Virus record (IMG/VR): IMGVR_UViG_3300031236_000004
Span: 22,622 to 86,621 of that record
Reading direction: 5' to 3' (one strand)
Origin: a virus
Length of the DNA stretch: 64,000 bases
How positions within the stretch are numbered: the stretch's first letter is position 1; the number at the start of each line of letters is the position of its first letter. The notes under the pieces were generated by a model. That model was given only the letters and a program-made list of their open reading frames with translations, was not told the origin of the DNA and did not search any database. A program made the position numbers and the translations under genes. Below are positions 1 to 8,593 of the stretch, piece after piece.

Positions 1-83
1 GCGACCTGCGCCTGCGTCAGCTTCTTGCGGCGGCGCGTCTCGCGCAGCTCCCTGAGGAGGTTCTCGTATGCGGGGTCGGGCAT
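1..83 (-). CDS. Partial XRE-type helix-turn-helix regulator (N-terminus)
   Basis: The gene starts with ATG at 83 on the minus strand and runs off the left edge, leaving 27 codons. The visible residues include LRETRRRKKLTQAQVA, which is the usual start of a Cro/C1-type helix-turn-helix: a basic first helix followed by the LTQAQVA turn. Such proteins bind DNA and repress promoters. An AT-rich CTAGAATT box lies nine bases upstream of the start. The function beyond DNA binding cannot be judged from this fragment. Confidence 0.55.
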   Translation of the reverse strand, partial: MPDPAYENLLRELRETRRRKKLTQAQV

Positions 84-111
84 TGCGGACACAATTCTAG
101 TCGCTTGAGGT

Positions 112-2256
112 TTATGGCACAAACGCCGGTCCGGCCGCCAGCTTCGCGACCTTCCTGAAGTGCGCCGTGAACCGCGGGAGGTACTGCTCGCACACCTTGA
201 AGTTCGACGTGATCAGGTCGTTGGACCACGGCAGCGCGCGTCGGACCTGCGAGCCGTAGCTCTTGTCCCAGACCCTGGAGTCCAGGATGGCGACGCAGCC
301 GCGGTCGTCCCGCGTGCGGATGAGCCGGCCCACGCCCTGGCGCAGGTCGATGAGCATGTCGACGAGCTGGACGTCGCGGAACGCGTCTGCCTTGCCGGCG
401 AGCCGCTCGCGGGCCTTGACGATCGGGTCGTTGAACTGCGGGAACGGCAGCTTCGCCATGATGACCAGGCGCAGGTCGCCGCCCGGCACGTCGACGCCCT
501 CCCAGAACGACTTGGAGCCGACGAGGATCGCGTCGCGCGTCGCCTTGAACTTGCCGAGCGCCGCGTTCGGGTCGCCGTCGTGCGGGTTGTTGCGGTGGCC
601 CTGCGCGAACGTGCGGCGCGGGAAGCGCTCCTTGAGCGCGGCCGCGAACATGTCCAGCTCGTCGTTCGCGGTCGTCAGGATGAACGCGCCGCCGTCGGAC
701 AGCTCGACGAGGCGGACGGCCAGCGCGACCCGCCGGCGCATCGAGTCGGCGTAGGCCTCGGCGTCGTAGCGGCTGACCGCGGGCATCTCGCGGGGCACGA
801 AGACGAAGCCCTGCGCGTCGTAGTTGAACGACGTCGGCAGGACCTCGGCCTTGACCGGCGCGATCCCGGTCATGCTGGTGACGTGGTCGAAGCCGCCCTC
901 GACGGCGAGGGTCGCGCTGCACACCACCACCGTCTTGACCGTGGAGAGGTAGCGGCCCGCGATGCCGCCGACGCCGACCGGCGCGCACTGGATCGCGAAG
1001 CGGCCGCGGTCGTCGCTGGTCGAGTAGATGACCGTGTTGGCCAGGATGCGCGCGCGGCGCATCGCCTCCCTGTCCGGATCGCCCTCCGTCTCGATCGGGT
1101 CCGGGTCCACGATCCCCTGCGCGGTCTGCAGGCCGCGGAGCAGGGAGTCGACGCGCCGCTGCGCCTGCGTGAGCAGGGCCTGCTCGCGGGCCGAGTCGTC
1201 GGCCAGCGCCTCCCGGTCGAGCCCGCCCTCGATCCCCTCGACGGGCTCGTCGCCGACGTAGATGTCGTCGCTGACCTCGTCGGGCTCGTCGGGCTCGTCG
1301 GCGACCAGGTAGCTCGCGAGGGTCTTGGCGATCTCGAGCAGCGACGCCCGGAGGAGCCCGATGACCTCGTCGGCGGGGCCGCCGGGGAACACGGGCGCAT
1401 CGCGCGCCTTGGACTCGTAGCCGCGGTCGGTGACGCCCTCGAACATCCCCTCCCACGGCCGGAGGAGCTTCTTCGTCGCGGGGAAGTCCCGGCCCGTCCG
1501 CTTGAGCACGTCCCACAGCTGGCTGATCGAGTCGTCGCCGACCTTGTGGGAGAACGCGGACCGGATGCCGGCCGCGAGCGTGTGGGCCTCGTCGATGACG
1601 AGCACGTCGTACGGTCCGCCGACCATCTTGCCGTGGCCGAAGAACATCTCGGCGCCGAGCACGTGGTGGTTGGTCACGACGAGGCGAGAGTCGGCAACCG
1701 CGCGCTTGAGGCGGATGTAGCCGCAGTTGTTGTAGTTGCCGCAGCGCTTGCCGACGCAGTCCTCGGCCGTGGCCTGCGACCACCAGCGCGGCGGCGCGCC
1801 GGGGTACTCCGCTCGGTCGCCGTACATCGAGTGACCGATGAACGTCTCAAACCTGGCGTCGTTCTCGCCGCTCTTCTCGAGGAGCGAGAAAGCTGCTGCA
1901 GCGCATGCGTAATTGGAACGGCCCTTCAAGGGCGTCGCAATGGTCGGTCCGGTTACGTTTTTGATCACGACATGTACTGCTGGGAAGTCCTTGTTGATGA
2001 TCTGATCTTGGAGTGCACGCTTCGCGGTCGCGACGACGACTCGACGGCCCTTCGCCAAGAGCGTAGGCACGAGGTACGCAAGGCTCTTGCCCAAGCCGAC
2101 CGGTCCTTCACAGAAATAAGCGCCGCCTTCTCGGAGGACTTGTTCGATCGATGCGGCCATTTGCAATTGCGATGGCCTCACCTCACGGATCAATCCGAGC
2201 GCCGGGTCGGACAGGAGCATTTGGCTGGTAAGCATGGATGTTGGTTCCATAAACAT
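112..2256 (-). CDS. DinG/XPD-family superfamily 2 DNA helicase
   Basis: Up to 714 residues; starts at 2256, 2250 or 2235 are all possible and none has a strong ribosome binding site. The P-loop GPVGLGKS is at residues 51-58 and the DEAH box at 222-225. Between them sit four cysteines (118, 167, 172, 178) spaced like the iron-sulphur cluster of Rad3/XPD/DinG helicases. Near the C-terminus QGVGRLIRT is helicase motif VI. Family members are 5'-3' helicases that resolve R-loops and D-loops, so a role in phage replication or recombination is likely. The N-terminal coding part (about 1860-2256) is noticeably AT-richer than the rest. Confidence 0.88.
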   Translation of the reverse strand: MFMEPTSMLTSQMLLSDPALGLIREVRPSQLQMAASIEQVLREGGAYFCEGPVGLGKSLAYLVPTLLAKGRRVVVATAKRALQDQIINKDFPAVHVVIKNVTGPTIATPLKGRSNYACAAAAFSLLEKSGENDARFETFIGHSMYGDRAEYPGAPPRWWSQATAEDCVGKRCGNYNNCGYIRLKRAVADSRLVVTNHHVLGAEMFFGHGKMVGGPYDVLVIDEAHTLAAGIRSAFSHKVGDDSISQLWDVLKRTGRDFPATKKLLRPWEGMFEGVTDRGYESKARDAPVFPGGPADEVIGLLRASLLEIAKTLASYLVADEPDEPDEVSDDIYVGDEPVEGIEGGLDREALADDSAREQALLTQAQRRVDSLLRGLQTAQGIVDPDPIETEGDPDREAMRRARILANTVIYSTSDDRGRFAIQCAPVGVGGIAGRYLSTVKTVVVCSATLAVEGGFDHVTSMTGIAPVKAEVLPTSFNYDAQGFVFVPREMPAVSRYDAEAYADSMRRRVALAVRLVELSDGGAFILTTANDELDMFAAALKERFPRRTFAQGHRNNPHDGDPNAALGKFKATRDAILVGSKSFWEGVDVPGGDLRLVIMAKLPFPQFNDPIVKARERLAGKADAFRDVQLVDMLIDLRQGVGRLIRTRDDRGCVAILDSRVWDKSYGSQVRRALPWSNDLITSNFKVCEQYLPRFTAHFRKVAKLAAGPAFVP

Positions 2257-2301
2257 GATAAGACATTGAACGCGGACCGGGAAGCGTACCTCGCCAAGAA
2301 A

Positions 2302-2327
2302 CGCGATAAGGAGCGCGCGTTATCGCG
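2302..2327. promoter_or_regulatory. Inverted repeat in the divergent control region
   Basis: CGCGATAA at 2302-2309 and its exact reverse complement TTATCGCG at 2320-2327 flank a 10-base spacer. They lie in the 139-base gap between the minus-strand helicase gene and the plus-strand tail operon, so an operator for both directions is the natural reading. A hairpin in the leader RNA is the alternative. No T-run follows, so it does not look like a terminator. Confidence 0.4.
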
Positions 2328-2395
2328 CAGACCCCCGGAGGGGCGTCGGAACAGTAAACATTGTTCTCGGCAGCGAATCCTTGTACCAAATAGCG

Positions 2396-3028
2396 ATGCC
2401 AGGTTCAGACGAGGTCAGCATCGGAGACTTCTCGAAGCCCGTCGCGCCGCGACCGAAGGCCGCAGCGCCGGCCGGCGCGCCTGGCGCGACCGGCGCCACG
2501 CGGGACGCGCTGGTCGCCGCGGAGACGCAGCTGGACGCGGAGGTCTCCAGGGACGAGGCCGCCATCAAGCCGATGGTCTCCTACGAGGAGAAGCTCGCCG
2601 CCGTCAAGCTGACGCGCGAGCAGGCCGCGCAGATCGTCGACGCCGTGCTGCTGCGGGGCTACTGGGCCGAGGACGTCCCGGTCACCAAGACGATCAGGGC
2701 TCGGTTCCGCACCCGCAGCGCCCGCGACGCCCGGCGCGCCTACGAGATGCTCGAGGCGCAGCGCTGGACGGTGGACGCCCACTACTCCGACGCGATGAGC
2801 CGGATCGTGCTGGCCGCGTCGCTCGAGCAGTTCGGCGGCACGAAGCTCCCGCACGTCGCGGACCTGCGCAAGGCCTCCGCGAAGGAGGTCGAGGACGCCT
2901 TCGTCGAGCGCCTCGCCTACGTCGACGGGCTCGGGGAGCCGGCGATGCGCCTGCTCTTCGCCAAGCTCTGGAGGTTCGACAACCGGGTCTCGGTCGCCCT
3001 CGAGGAGGGCTCCGTCGAAAATTTCTAG
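2396..3028 (+). CDS. Tail assembly chaperone, short form (lambda gpG-like)
   Basis: 210 residues from ATG 2396. A TTG at 2381 in the same frame is less likely. The N-terminus is Ala/Pro-rich (about 15-40) and the rest is charged and probably helical. No motif identifies it alone. The call rests on position and architecture: it precedes the tape-measure candidate, and its last two sense codons form a perfect -1 slippery heptamer leading into an overlapping open frame that ends just before that gene. Chaperones of this type coat the tape measure during tail assembly and are absent from the finished virion. Confidence 0.7.
   Translation: MPGSDEVSIGDFSKPVAPRPKAAAPAGAPGATGATRDALVAAETQLDAEVSRDEAAIKPMVSYEEKLAAVKLTREQAAQIVDAVLLRGYWAEDVPVTKTIRARFRTRSARDARRAYEMLEAQRWTVDAHYSDAMSRIVLAASLEQFGGTKLPHVADLRKASAKEVEDAFVERLAYVDGLGEPAMRLLFAKLWRFDNRVSVALEEGSVENF
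3019..3025 (+). promoter_or_regulatory. Programmed -1 ribosomal frameshift site A AAT TTC
   Basis: In the zero frame the codons read GAA AAT TTC TAG, so the heptamer A AAT TTC fits the X XXY YYZ rule and lies directly before the TAG at 3026-3028. A one-base slip back continues CTA GGT TCC into a 149-codon open frame ending at 3474. A GC-rich stem (3044-3054 with 3065-3074, one bulged G, 10-base loop) lies 18 bases downstream; that is further than the usual 5-9 bases, so its role is uncertain. Confidence 0.8.
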
Positions 3029-3474
3029 GTTCCCCGGGGGGCAACGCGCGCGCGGTCGTCTTCTCGCGCGGCGTGCAGCTGGCGCCCCACGGGTCCGTCG
3101 AGGACCGCGTGATGCGCGAGATGGTCTTCCGGGAGCGCCAGGAGCGCGTGGCCCACCTCGACGCGATCGGCAAGATGATCGCGCGGGTGTTCACCGTCGA
3201 CGCCGAGAAGGCGTTCGGCGCGATCGTGGGCGAGTACGCGGCCGAGGTGTTCCAGGAGACCTATGACGTCGACCTCCTGAGGCGGAAGATCGCCTTCCGG
3301 CGGGCCGAACAGGCGCGCGTCCGCGCCCGGCGGCGGCAGGACGAGGACGCGATCAAGAAGCTCGAGCGGATGGGGCAGTACGCGGACCGGAAGATCGCGG
3401 CGGCGAAGGCCGCAGAGGCGGCCGCCTCAAAGGTCCCCGGCCACGCGCCGCAAAAGCCCAAACCTAACAAGTAA
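3025..3474 (+). CDS. Tail assembly chaperone frameshift extension (gpT-like part)
   Basis: This open frame has no convincing start of its own and is reached by the -1 slip at 3019-3025, giving a G-T fusion of about 359 residues. It adds 149 mostly charged helical residues ending in a basic, Ala/Lys/Pro-rich tail. In lambda the T part contacts the tail tube protein while G binds the tape measure. The frame closes 30 bases before the tape-measure start, which is the classic arrangement. Confidence 0.72.
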   Translation, partial: LGSPGGNARAVVFSRGVQLAPHGSVEDRVMREMVFRERQERVAHLDAIGKMIARVFTVDAEKAFGAIVGEYAAEVFQETYDVDLLRRKIAFRRAEQARVRARRRQDEDAIKKLERMGQYADRKIAAAKAAEAAASKVPGHAPQKPKPNK

Positions 3475-3504
3475 CTCGGCGGATCTACTACAATACGAGT
3501 CTCC

Positions 3505-6500
3505 GTGGCCGATCAGCAGTCCAACGAGACGATCCGCCAGATGATGGACGGATTCAGCTCCATGCAGTTCAACCTCGGGCTGCTGCCGATGCGACAGGCC
3601 CAGGCGATGGCCGGCGCGGCCGCGCCGTTCCAGGCGCCCCCGCCGCCCCCGCAGGTCCCGCACCCGTCGGAGGCTGCGGCCGCCGCCATGCAACACCAGC
3701 AGGCGATGATGTCGCAGTCGCTGCAGATGGCGCAGGCGACGCGCTACGCGCCGCCGCCGTCGGCGCCGACGCCCGCGCTCAGCGCGATGGGGGCGTACGC
3801 GCCCGCATCTCCCGTCGGAGGCGGCGGATTCATGGGCGGCGGAATGGGCGGGTATGGCGGCATGGGCGGCGGCGTCGCCGGCTTCAGCGGCGGGGGCTTC
3901 GCGCCGGCCGCCCGGGCGATGCCGTCGATCTTCAACCCGCTCGCGCCGGCGCTGCCGGGCGCGCACTTCATGTCGCCCGCGCTGCAGCACCTGCAGGTCC
4001 AGCAGCACCACCAGTCACAGTTCATGGGGGCGGCGGTCGGGATCGGCAGCGCCGGAGTCGGCTTCGGCGGCTCCATGCTCGGCGGCGCGCTCGGGTCGGC
4101 CTTCGGCCCACTCGGCACGATGGCGGGCAGCTGGCTCGGCGGCCAGATCGGCAACGCCGTCTCGAGCATGATCTTCAACCCGGTCACGGCCGACTTCGCG
4201 CGCGGGCGCCAGATCCAGCAGATGACCTCGCCGTTCATGGTGTCGGGGCCGAGCATGAACATGGCCACGGGCCAGGGCCTCTCCGCGCAGGCCGGGCGCG
4301 ACGTCGCGACGGGCATCCGGCACCTGTCCCGCGACTACGACTTCGAGCGCACCGGGTTCAACACCCAGGACGCGATGAAGATCATGCAGTCGTCGGCGAG
4401 CGCGGGCCTGCTCACCGGCGCCCAGTCGTCCGACCAGATCGTCCAGAAGGTCAAGGACATCTCCAAGACGGTCAAGATGCTCGCGCAGCTGACGGGCGAC
4501 CCCGACGTCCAGCACGCCGTCCAGGCGCTCGGCCAGATGAGGTCGCTCGGCTTCCAGGGCCTCGCCGCGCAGGCCGGCGCGGTCAACAACCGCGCGGTGT
4601 ACGCGCGCATGGCCGGGCAGTCGCAGGCCCAGATGACCGCGACGATGATGGGCGGCGCGGACATGGCCGGGCAGTTCGGCCTCGTCGGCGCGACGGGCGC
4701 CACCGCCGCGATGTACGGTGCGGGCTCCGCCAACGTCGCGGCGTCGTCGGGCGCGCTGAACGACCTGCAGCTCGCCCGCGCGGGCGGCGTGCAGGGCCTG
4801 GGGCGCCTGAACACGGCGGGCGCGCTTTCCGCGGTGAACAACGAACAGTACCTGCTGGCGGCGATGGGTCGCGACAAGCAGGGCAAGTTCACGGTCGACA
4901 TGGACGAATACCGGAGGCTGAAGGACCTGTCGTTCGGAGAGGTCCAGAGGCGCGCCGCCGACGCCATCCAGGGCATGGGCGCGAAGGGCATCTTCGAGTG
5001 GAACTCCCAGAAGCAGGAGCTGAAGGACCGCATCTCGCAGCAGATGCGACCCGGCGAGGCCCAGATGATGATGCGCTCGCAGGCGCTCCAGACCATGCGC
5101 GCGGTGCCGGGCATGGACATGGCAACCGCGATCTCAAAGAACACGGGCATGAGCGCGAGCGACGCGCAGAGCGTCTCGGAGGAACTCTCGAGCCGCAAGT
5201 ACTGGGACGGGATGATCCAGCAGGCCGAAGTCCAGAAGCGCGAGACCATCGATCGACAGCGCGCGCAGAACGCGCAGTACCGAACCCCCGGTCTGATGGG
5301 GCAGCTGGGACGCAGCGCTCGCGGCTTCGTCGGGGGAGTCAGCGACGCGATCTCGTCGCCGTTTCGAAGCCTGTCCGAACGCATCGAGCGCGCGGGCGAA
5401 GACGAGGACGCCGCGAGCCACGGGCAGCACATCCGGCGCGTCTCGGGTCTCGCGATCGCCAGGGACGACGCGGAGCGGTCGATGTCGCACATCGATCGTG
5501 AATTTCTCCAGGCCTACTCTCAGAACGTGGGCGCCTCGGTGTTCTCGCCCAAGCCAGTAACGGCACAGTCGATGTACGCCTCCATGTTTCGCGGGGAAGC
5601 GTCGAGGTCTGAATACGGAGGTGGAAGTAACCGGATGGACAACCGGATCGGGTCGCTCCTCGGGCTCACCGCGGAGAGCGACGAGAACCGCGTCGTCAGC
5701 CTCGCGAGCCGCGCCGAAGGTTCGATGTACGGCTGGCACCCGTTCGCGTCGTTCGGCGACGTCGGGGACGCGGTGGAGAAGGTTCGAAACGTCGAGCGCG
5801 CCGCGTACTCGATCCAGCAGGCGGGGTCGATCTCGACGCAGGACACGCGGGACGTCATCGGGCGCCTGGGGCGCGGCGGCGGCGGTGGCGGGTCCGAGAA
5901 GTTCGACAAGTTCGCGGCCGCGCTCGCGGCGCACGTTCACTCGCTGGAGGCCGGCGCCGCTCCCGCCGCGCCTGACGGAGTCGATCCCGACAGCTATGCA
6001 GGTCGACAGGGCCGAGCCATGTTGGGCATGTTCACGCGCGCGCGGAGCGCGAGCGCCCTCACCGCAGATAAGATGCGGCAGATCTACATCGACCAACAAC
6101 CCGGTAACGAGAAGGCCGCGGCCGCCGAGTACGACGCCGACCCCAAGCTCGCGCAGGCCGCGCTCAAGCGCGTGATGCAGACCGGCGGCACTAAGACGCA
6201 GGAGGTGCTGGGCCTGACCTCGGACATCGGGATCGACGCGGGCGGCATCAAGGGGGGTCGCAGCCGCAAGGGAGCCGACGCGCTGATCGGCTCGGAGATC
6301 GTCGACGCCGGGATGGTCGGCGTCGCCGGCCTGGGTCAGATGGGCGAGCTGAAGTCGTTCTTCGCTCACCACGACGACAACGACGAGGTCGCGATCGCGG
6401 CCGCCATGGCCGCGTCGCAGAGCGACGACGCAGACGTCGCCAAGCAGGGCAGCGAGCAGCTGGCCGCGATTCGCAAGCGCCTCGGCGAGGCCAAGTACAC

Positions 6501-7125
6501 GGAGAAGTCCACGAGCGTCGCCGGAGACCTCACGCCGTCGTCCGCGCGCGCGCTCACCACGTTCGCGATGGGCGGGAAGGACATCACCTCCCGCATCGGC
6601 ACGGGGCGCAAGGCCTTCGGAAACATCCAGGGCAAGGCCGACATGGGCGCGGTGATGGAGAAGGTTCGAGCCCTGGGCGGCGAGGAGGGCGACGACGTGG
6701 TCACCTCGCTCAAGAGCGTCACCGGATCGCGGCTCGACGCCGAGGATGATCCGACTCTCGCGAAGCTCTTTCGGGCCGCTCAAACCGGCGACGCGGACGC
6801 GATCGACGCGCTCGCCAAGCACCTCGCGCCCACCTCGACGGAGGCCCGCTACGGGGGAGCCGCCAGCGGCACTAAGCAGCTGGACGCGGACATCGCCAAA
6901 ATGAAGGAGGCGCGCGACCAGCTGAGCGATGACAGCTCGGCCGGAGGTTCGCAGGCCAAGGGGATGCTGGACGCCACGGCCGCTTTCACCGACGCGGTGA
7001 AGTTGTTCGCCAAGGCGGCTGGCGTCGTCGCCGACCGCGGCGATCAAGCCGAACTCGACAAGGCAAATCCGGCCGAATGGGCCAGCAGGGTCTGGGGCTA
7101 CCAGCTGCCGAAGGATAAGAGCTGA
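3505..7125 (+). CDS. Tail tape-measure protein (probable)
   Basis: 1206 residues from GTG 3505. The N-terminal quarter is Ala/Gln/Pro-rich, with a run of GGG and GGM repeats at about 104-131. A hydrophobic glycine-zipper segment follows at 175-222, of the kind that lets tape-measure proteins enter the host membrane during ejection. The rest is polar, Ala-rich and mostly helical, with no recognisable enzyme. Placement right after a frameshifted chaperone is the main evidence. The stop overlaps the next start as TGATG. A structural protein of another kind is possible. Confidence 0.7.
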   Translation: MADQQSNETIRQMMDGFSSMQFNLGLLPMRQAQAMAGAAAPFQAPPPPPQVPHPSEAAAAAMQHQQAMMSQSLQMAQATRYAPPPSAPTPALSAMGAYAPASPVGGGGFMGGGMGGYGGMGGGVAGFSGGGFAPAARAMPSIFNPLAPALPGAHFMSPALQHLQVQQHHQSQFMGAAVGIGSAGVGFGGSMLGGALGSAFGPLGTMAGSWLGGQIGNAVSSMIFNPVTADFARGRQIQQMTSPFMVSGPSMNMATGQGLSAQAGRDVATGIRHLSRDYDFERTGFNTQDAMKIMQSSASAGLLTGAQSSDQIVQKVKDISKTVKMLAQLTGDPDVQHAVQALGQMRSLGFQGLAAQAGAVNNRAVYARMAGQSQAQMTATMMGGADMAGQFGLVGATGATAAMYGAGSANVAASSGALNDLQLARAGGVQGLGRLNTAGALSAVNNEQYLLAAMGRDKQGKFTVDMDEYRRLKDLSFGEVQRRAADAIQGMGAKGIFEWNSQKQELKDRISQQMRPGEAQMMMRSQALQTMRAVPGMDMATAISKNTGMSASDAQSVSEELSSRKYWDGMIQQAEVQKRETIDRQRAQNAQYRTPGLMGQLGRSARGFVGGVSDAISSPFRSLSERIERAGEDEDAASHGQHIRRVSGLAIARDDAERSMSHIDREFLQAYSQNVGASVFSPKPVTAQSMYASMFRGEASRSEYGGGSNRMDNRIGSLLGLTAESDENRVVSLASRAEGSMYGWHPFASFGDVGDAVEKVRNVERAAYSIQQAGSISTQDTRDVIGRLGRGGGGGGSEKFDKFAAALAAHVHSLEAGAAPAAPDGVDPDSYAGRQGRAMLGMFTRARSASALTADKMRQIYIDQQPGNEKAAAAEYDADPKLAQAALKRVMQTGGTKTQEVLGLTSDIGIDAGGIKGGRSRKGADALIGSEIVDAGMVGVAGLGQMGELKSFFAHHDDNDEVAIAAAMAASQSDDADVAKQGSEQLAAIRKRLGEAKYTEKSTSVAGDLTPSSARALTTFAMGGKDITSRIGTGRKAFGNIQGKADMGAVMEKVRALGGEEGDDVVTSLKSVTGSRLDAEDDPTLAKLFRAAQTGDADAIDALAKHLAPTSTEARYGGAASGTKQLDADIAKMKEARDQLSDDSSAGGSQAKGMLDATAAFTDAVKLFAKAAGVVADRGDQAELDKANPAEWASRVWGYQLPKDKS

Positions 7126-8156
7126 TGGCGACGCCCGGCCTCTTCACCGAGGTGACGCAGGGCCCGTTCGCGCCCGGGTCGGTGGCCGTCCCGTTCCTGA
7201 CGGCTAACGCCGGTGGCACCAGCCCGGGACAGGCCGGCGTCTTCGGGCTCAACCCGCTGATGACGCCGAAGTACTCGAAGTGGCGCCAGCGCGACGCCGA
7301 GTACAAGGACACGCTCGCGCGGCTCTACATCTCGCTGCCGACGACCGGCGACGGTTCCGTGGACCCGAAGGTCCGCCAGGCCTTCCTCGACAGCCTGCCG
7401 GGTGACCCCGCCACGCAGGCCCTCGCGCAGGTGCTCATCGCCGGCCCGGGCGGCGGGACCGGCTTCGTCGACTTCTTCCTCGGCCAGGCCAGCGAGCGAG
7501 TCCAGGAGGTCGTGCAGCTCGACAAGGTCCTCGCCGACGACTACGTCGCGTTCTTCTTCGGGCAGGAGCCGCCGCGGTTCGAGTACTCGGGCATGCTGCT
7601 CAACTCGCTCCAGGACGACCAGCGGTCGGGCTTCGCGCGGGCCTACGGCGCGCTCCTGCGCGGCACCCAGCTGGCGCGCCGCGGCGCGCTCGCGCGGCTC
7701 AAGTACGACTCGGTGATCGTCTCCGGCGTGATGCTGGCGCACCAGCAGACGCTGAACGCCGACAACGAGCTGGCCGTGCCGTTCTCGTTCTCCTTCCTGG
7801 TGAAGGAGTACGTGATCCAGGCGGACCTGCCGTTCGCCAAGATCGACCAGGCTCAGTACGTCCAGCTGTCCGCCGACCTCGCCGTCGCCAACCTGTCGAC
7901 GACGGGCGACACGCAGTCCAGCGGGGTCAGCGCGACCGCGACAGCGCCGCCCGTCCCGGCCTCGACGTCGACCGCCGGCGCCGCGCAGAATACCGCCGTG
8001 GTCGATCCCAGCCAGAACGCGGCGCAGCAGACGGTGACCGCGGCGAACGCCTCGAACCAGCCTCCGTCCCCGACGAGCAATCTCTACGGGACGCCTGTCG
8101 ACGACCCGGAGAATATCGAGATAGACCCACCCCCGCCTCCGAGCGGTTCGCCGTGA
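7125..8156 (+). CDS. Putative tail structural protein
   Basis: 343 residues from ATG 7125, coupled to the tape-measure gene by a one-base overlap and to the next gene by GTGA. The first 230 or so residues look like a compact mixed fold. From about 255 on the protein is low-complexity Ala/Thr/Ser/Pro and ends in a run of prolines, suggesting a flexible tail. No family was recognised. Position between tape measure and hub suggests a tail-tip or baseplate connector. Confidence 0.6.
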   Translation: MATPGLFTEVTQGPFAPGSVAVPFLTANAGGTSPGQAGVFGLNPLMTPKYSKWRQRDAEYKDTLARLYISLPTTGDGSVDPKVRQAFLDSLPGDPATQALAQVLIAGPGGGTGFVDFFLGQASERVQEVVQLDKVLADDYVAFFFGQEPPRFEYSGMLLNSLQDDQRSGFARAYGALLRGTQLARRGALARLKYDSVIVSGVMLAHQQTLNADNELAVPFSFSFLVKEYVIQADLPFAKIDQAQYVQLSADLAVANLSTTGDTQSSGVSATATAPPVPASTSTAGAAQNTAVVDPSQNAAQQTVTAANASNQPPSPTSNLYGTPVDDPENIEIDPPPPPSGSP

Positions 8157-8593
8157 GCGTCGCGTGCTGGTACGGCCCGTCGTCGGCCCTCGAGCTTCAG
8201 ACCCTGCAGCCCATTCCGACGTACGCCCTCGAGCAGCTGCGGCAGCGCCTGCTGTTCGCGCTCACCACGTCGAGGTCGCCGACCACGTCCGCGCGCGTGC
8301 TCCTGCAGATGGTCACGGAGACCGAGATCGGCGTCGCGCTCCAGAAGATCGTCGCGTTCCCGCCCGACGTCGCGAGCGTCGTCGTGTGCGAGCGCCGTCG
8401 CTACGTCGACGTCGACTTCGACATGCGGCTGCAGGGCTACCTGGTGAATCCGGCGCTCGCCGCGCTCGCCGGCTACGTCAGCATCCCGGCCCCGTACGTC
8501 GATCTGGTGGCCCTCTACGCCAACTCAGACTACCCGCGGTACCGCGTGAGCGCGCTCGCCGCCGCCGTCTGCATGGGAGCCGCCCTCCAGTGA
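8153..8593 (+). CDS. Small tail/baseplate protein, unknown
   Basis: 146 residues from GTG 8153, with GTGA overlaps at both ends, so translated together with its neighbours. It is hydrophobic and Ala/Val/Leu-rich near the C-terminus and has no signal peptide or clear motif. Size and position are compatible with a tail-tip adaptor, but that is inference from context only. Confidence 0.6.
   Translation: MSVACWYGPSSALELQTLQPIPTYALEQLRQRLLFALTTSRSPTTSARVLLQMVTETEIGVALQKIVAFPPDVASVVVCERRRYVDVDFDMRLQGYLVNPALAALAGYVSIPAPYVDLVALYANSDYPRYRVSALAAAVCMGAALQ

Noticed and set aside
160-3019. Long plus-strand open frame across the helicase gene
   Set aside because: It is the antisense shadow of the DinG-like gene, with Arg/Val/Asp-rich composition typical of GC-rich shadows. 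Only the part after the frameshift site (3025-3474) is real.
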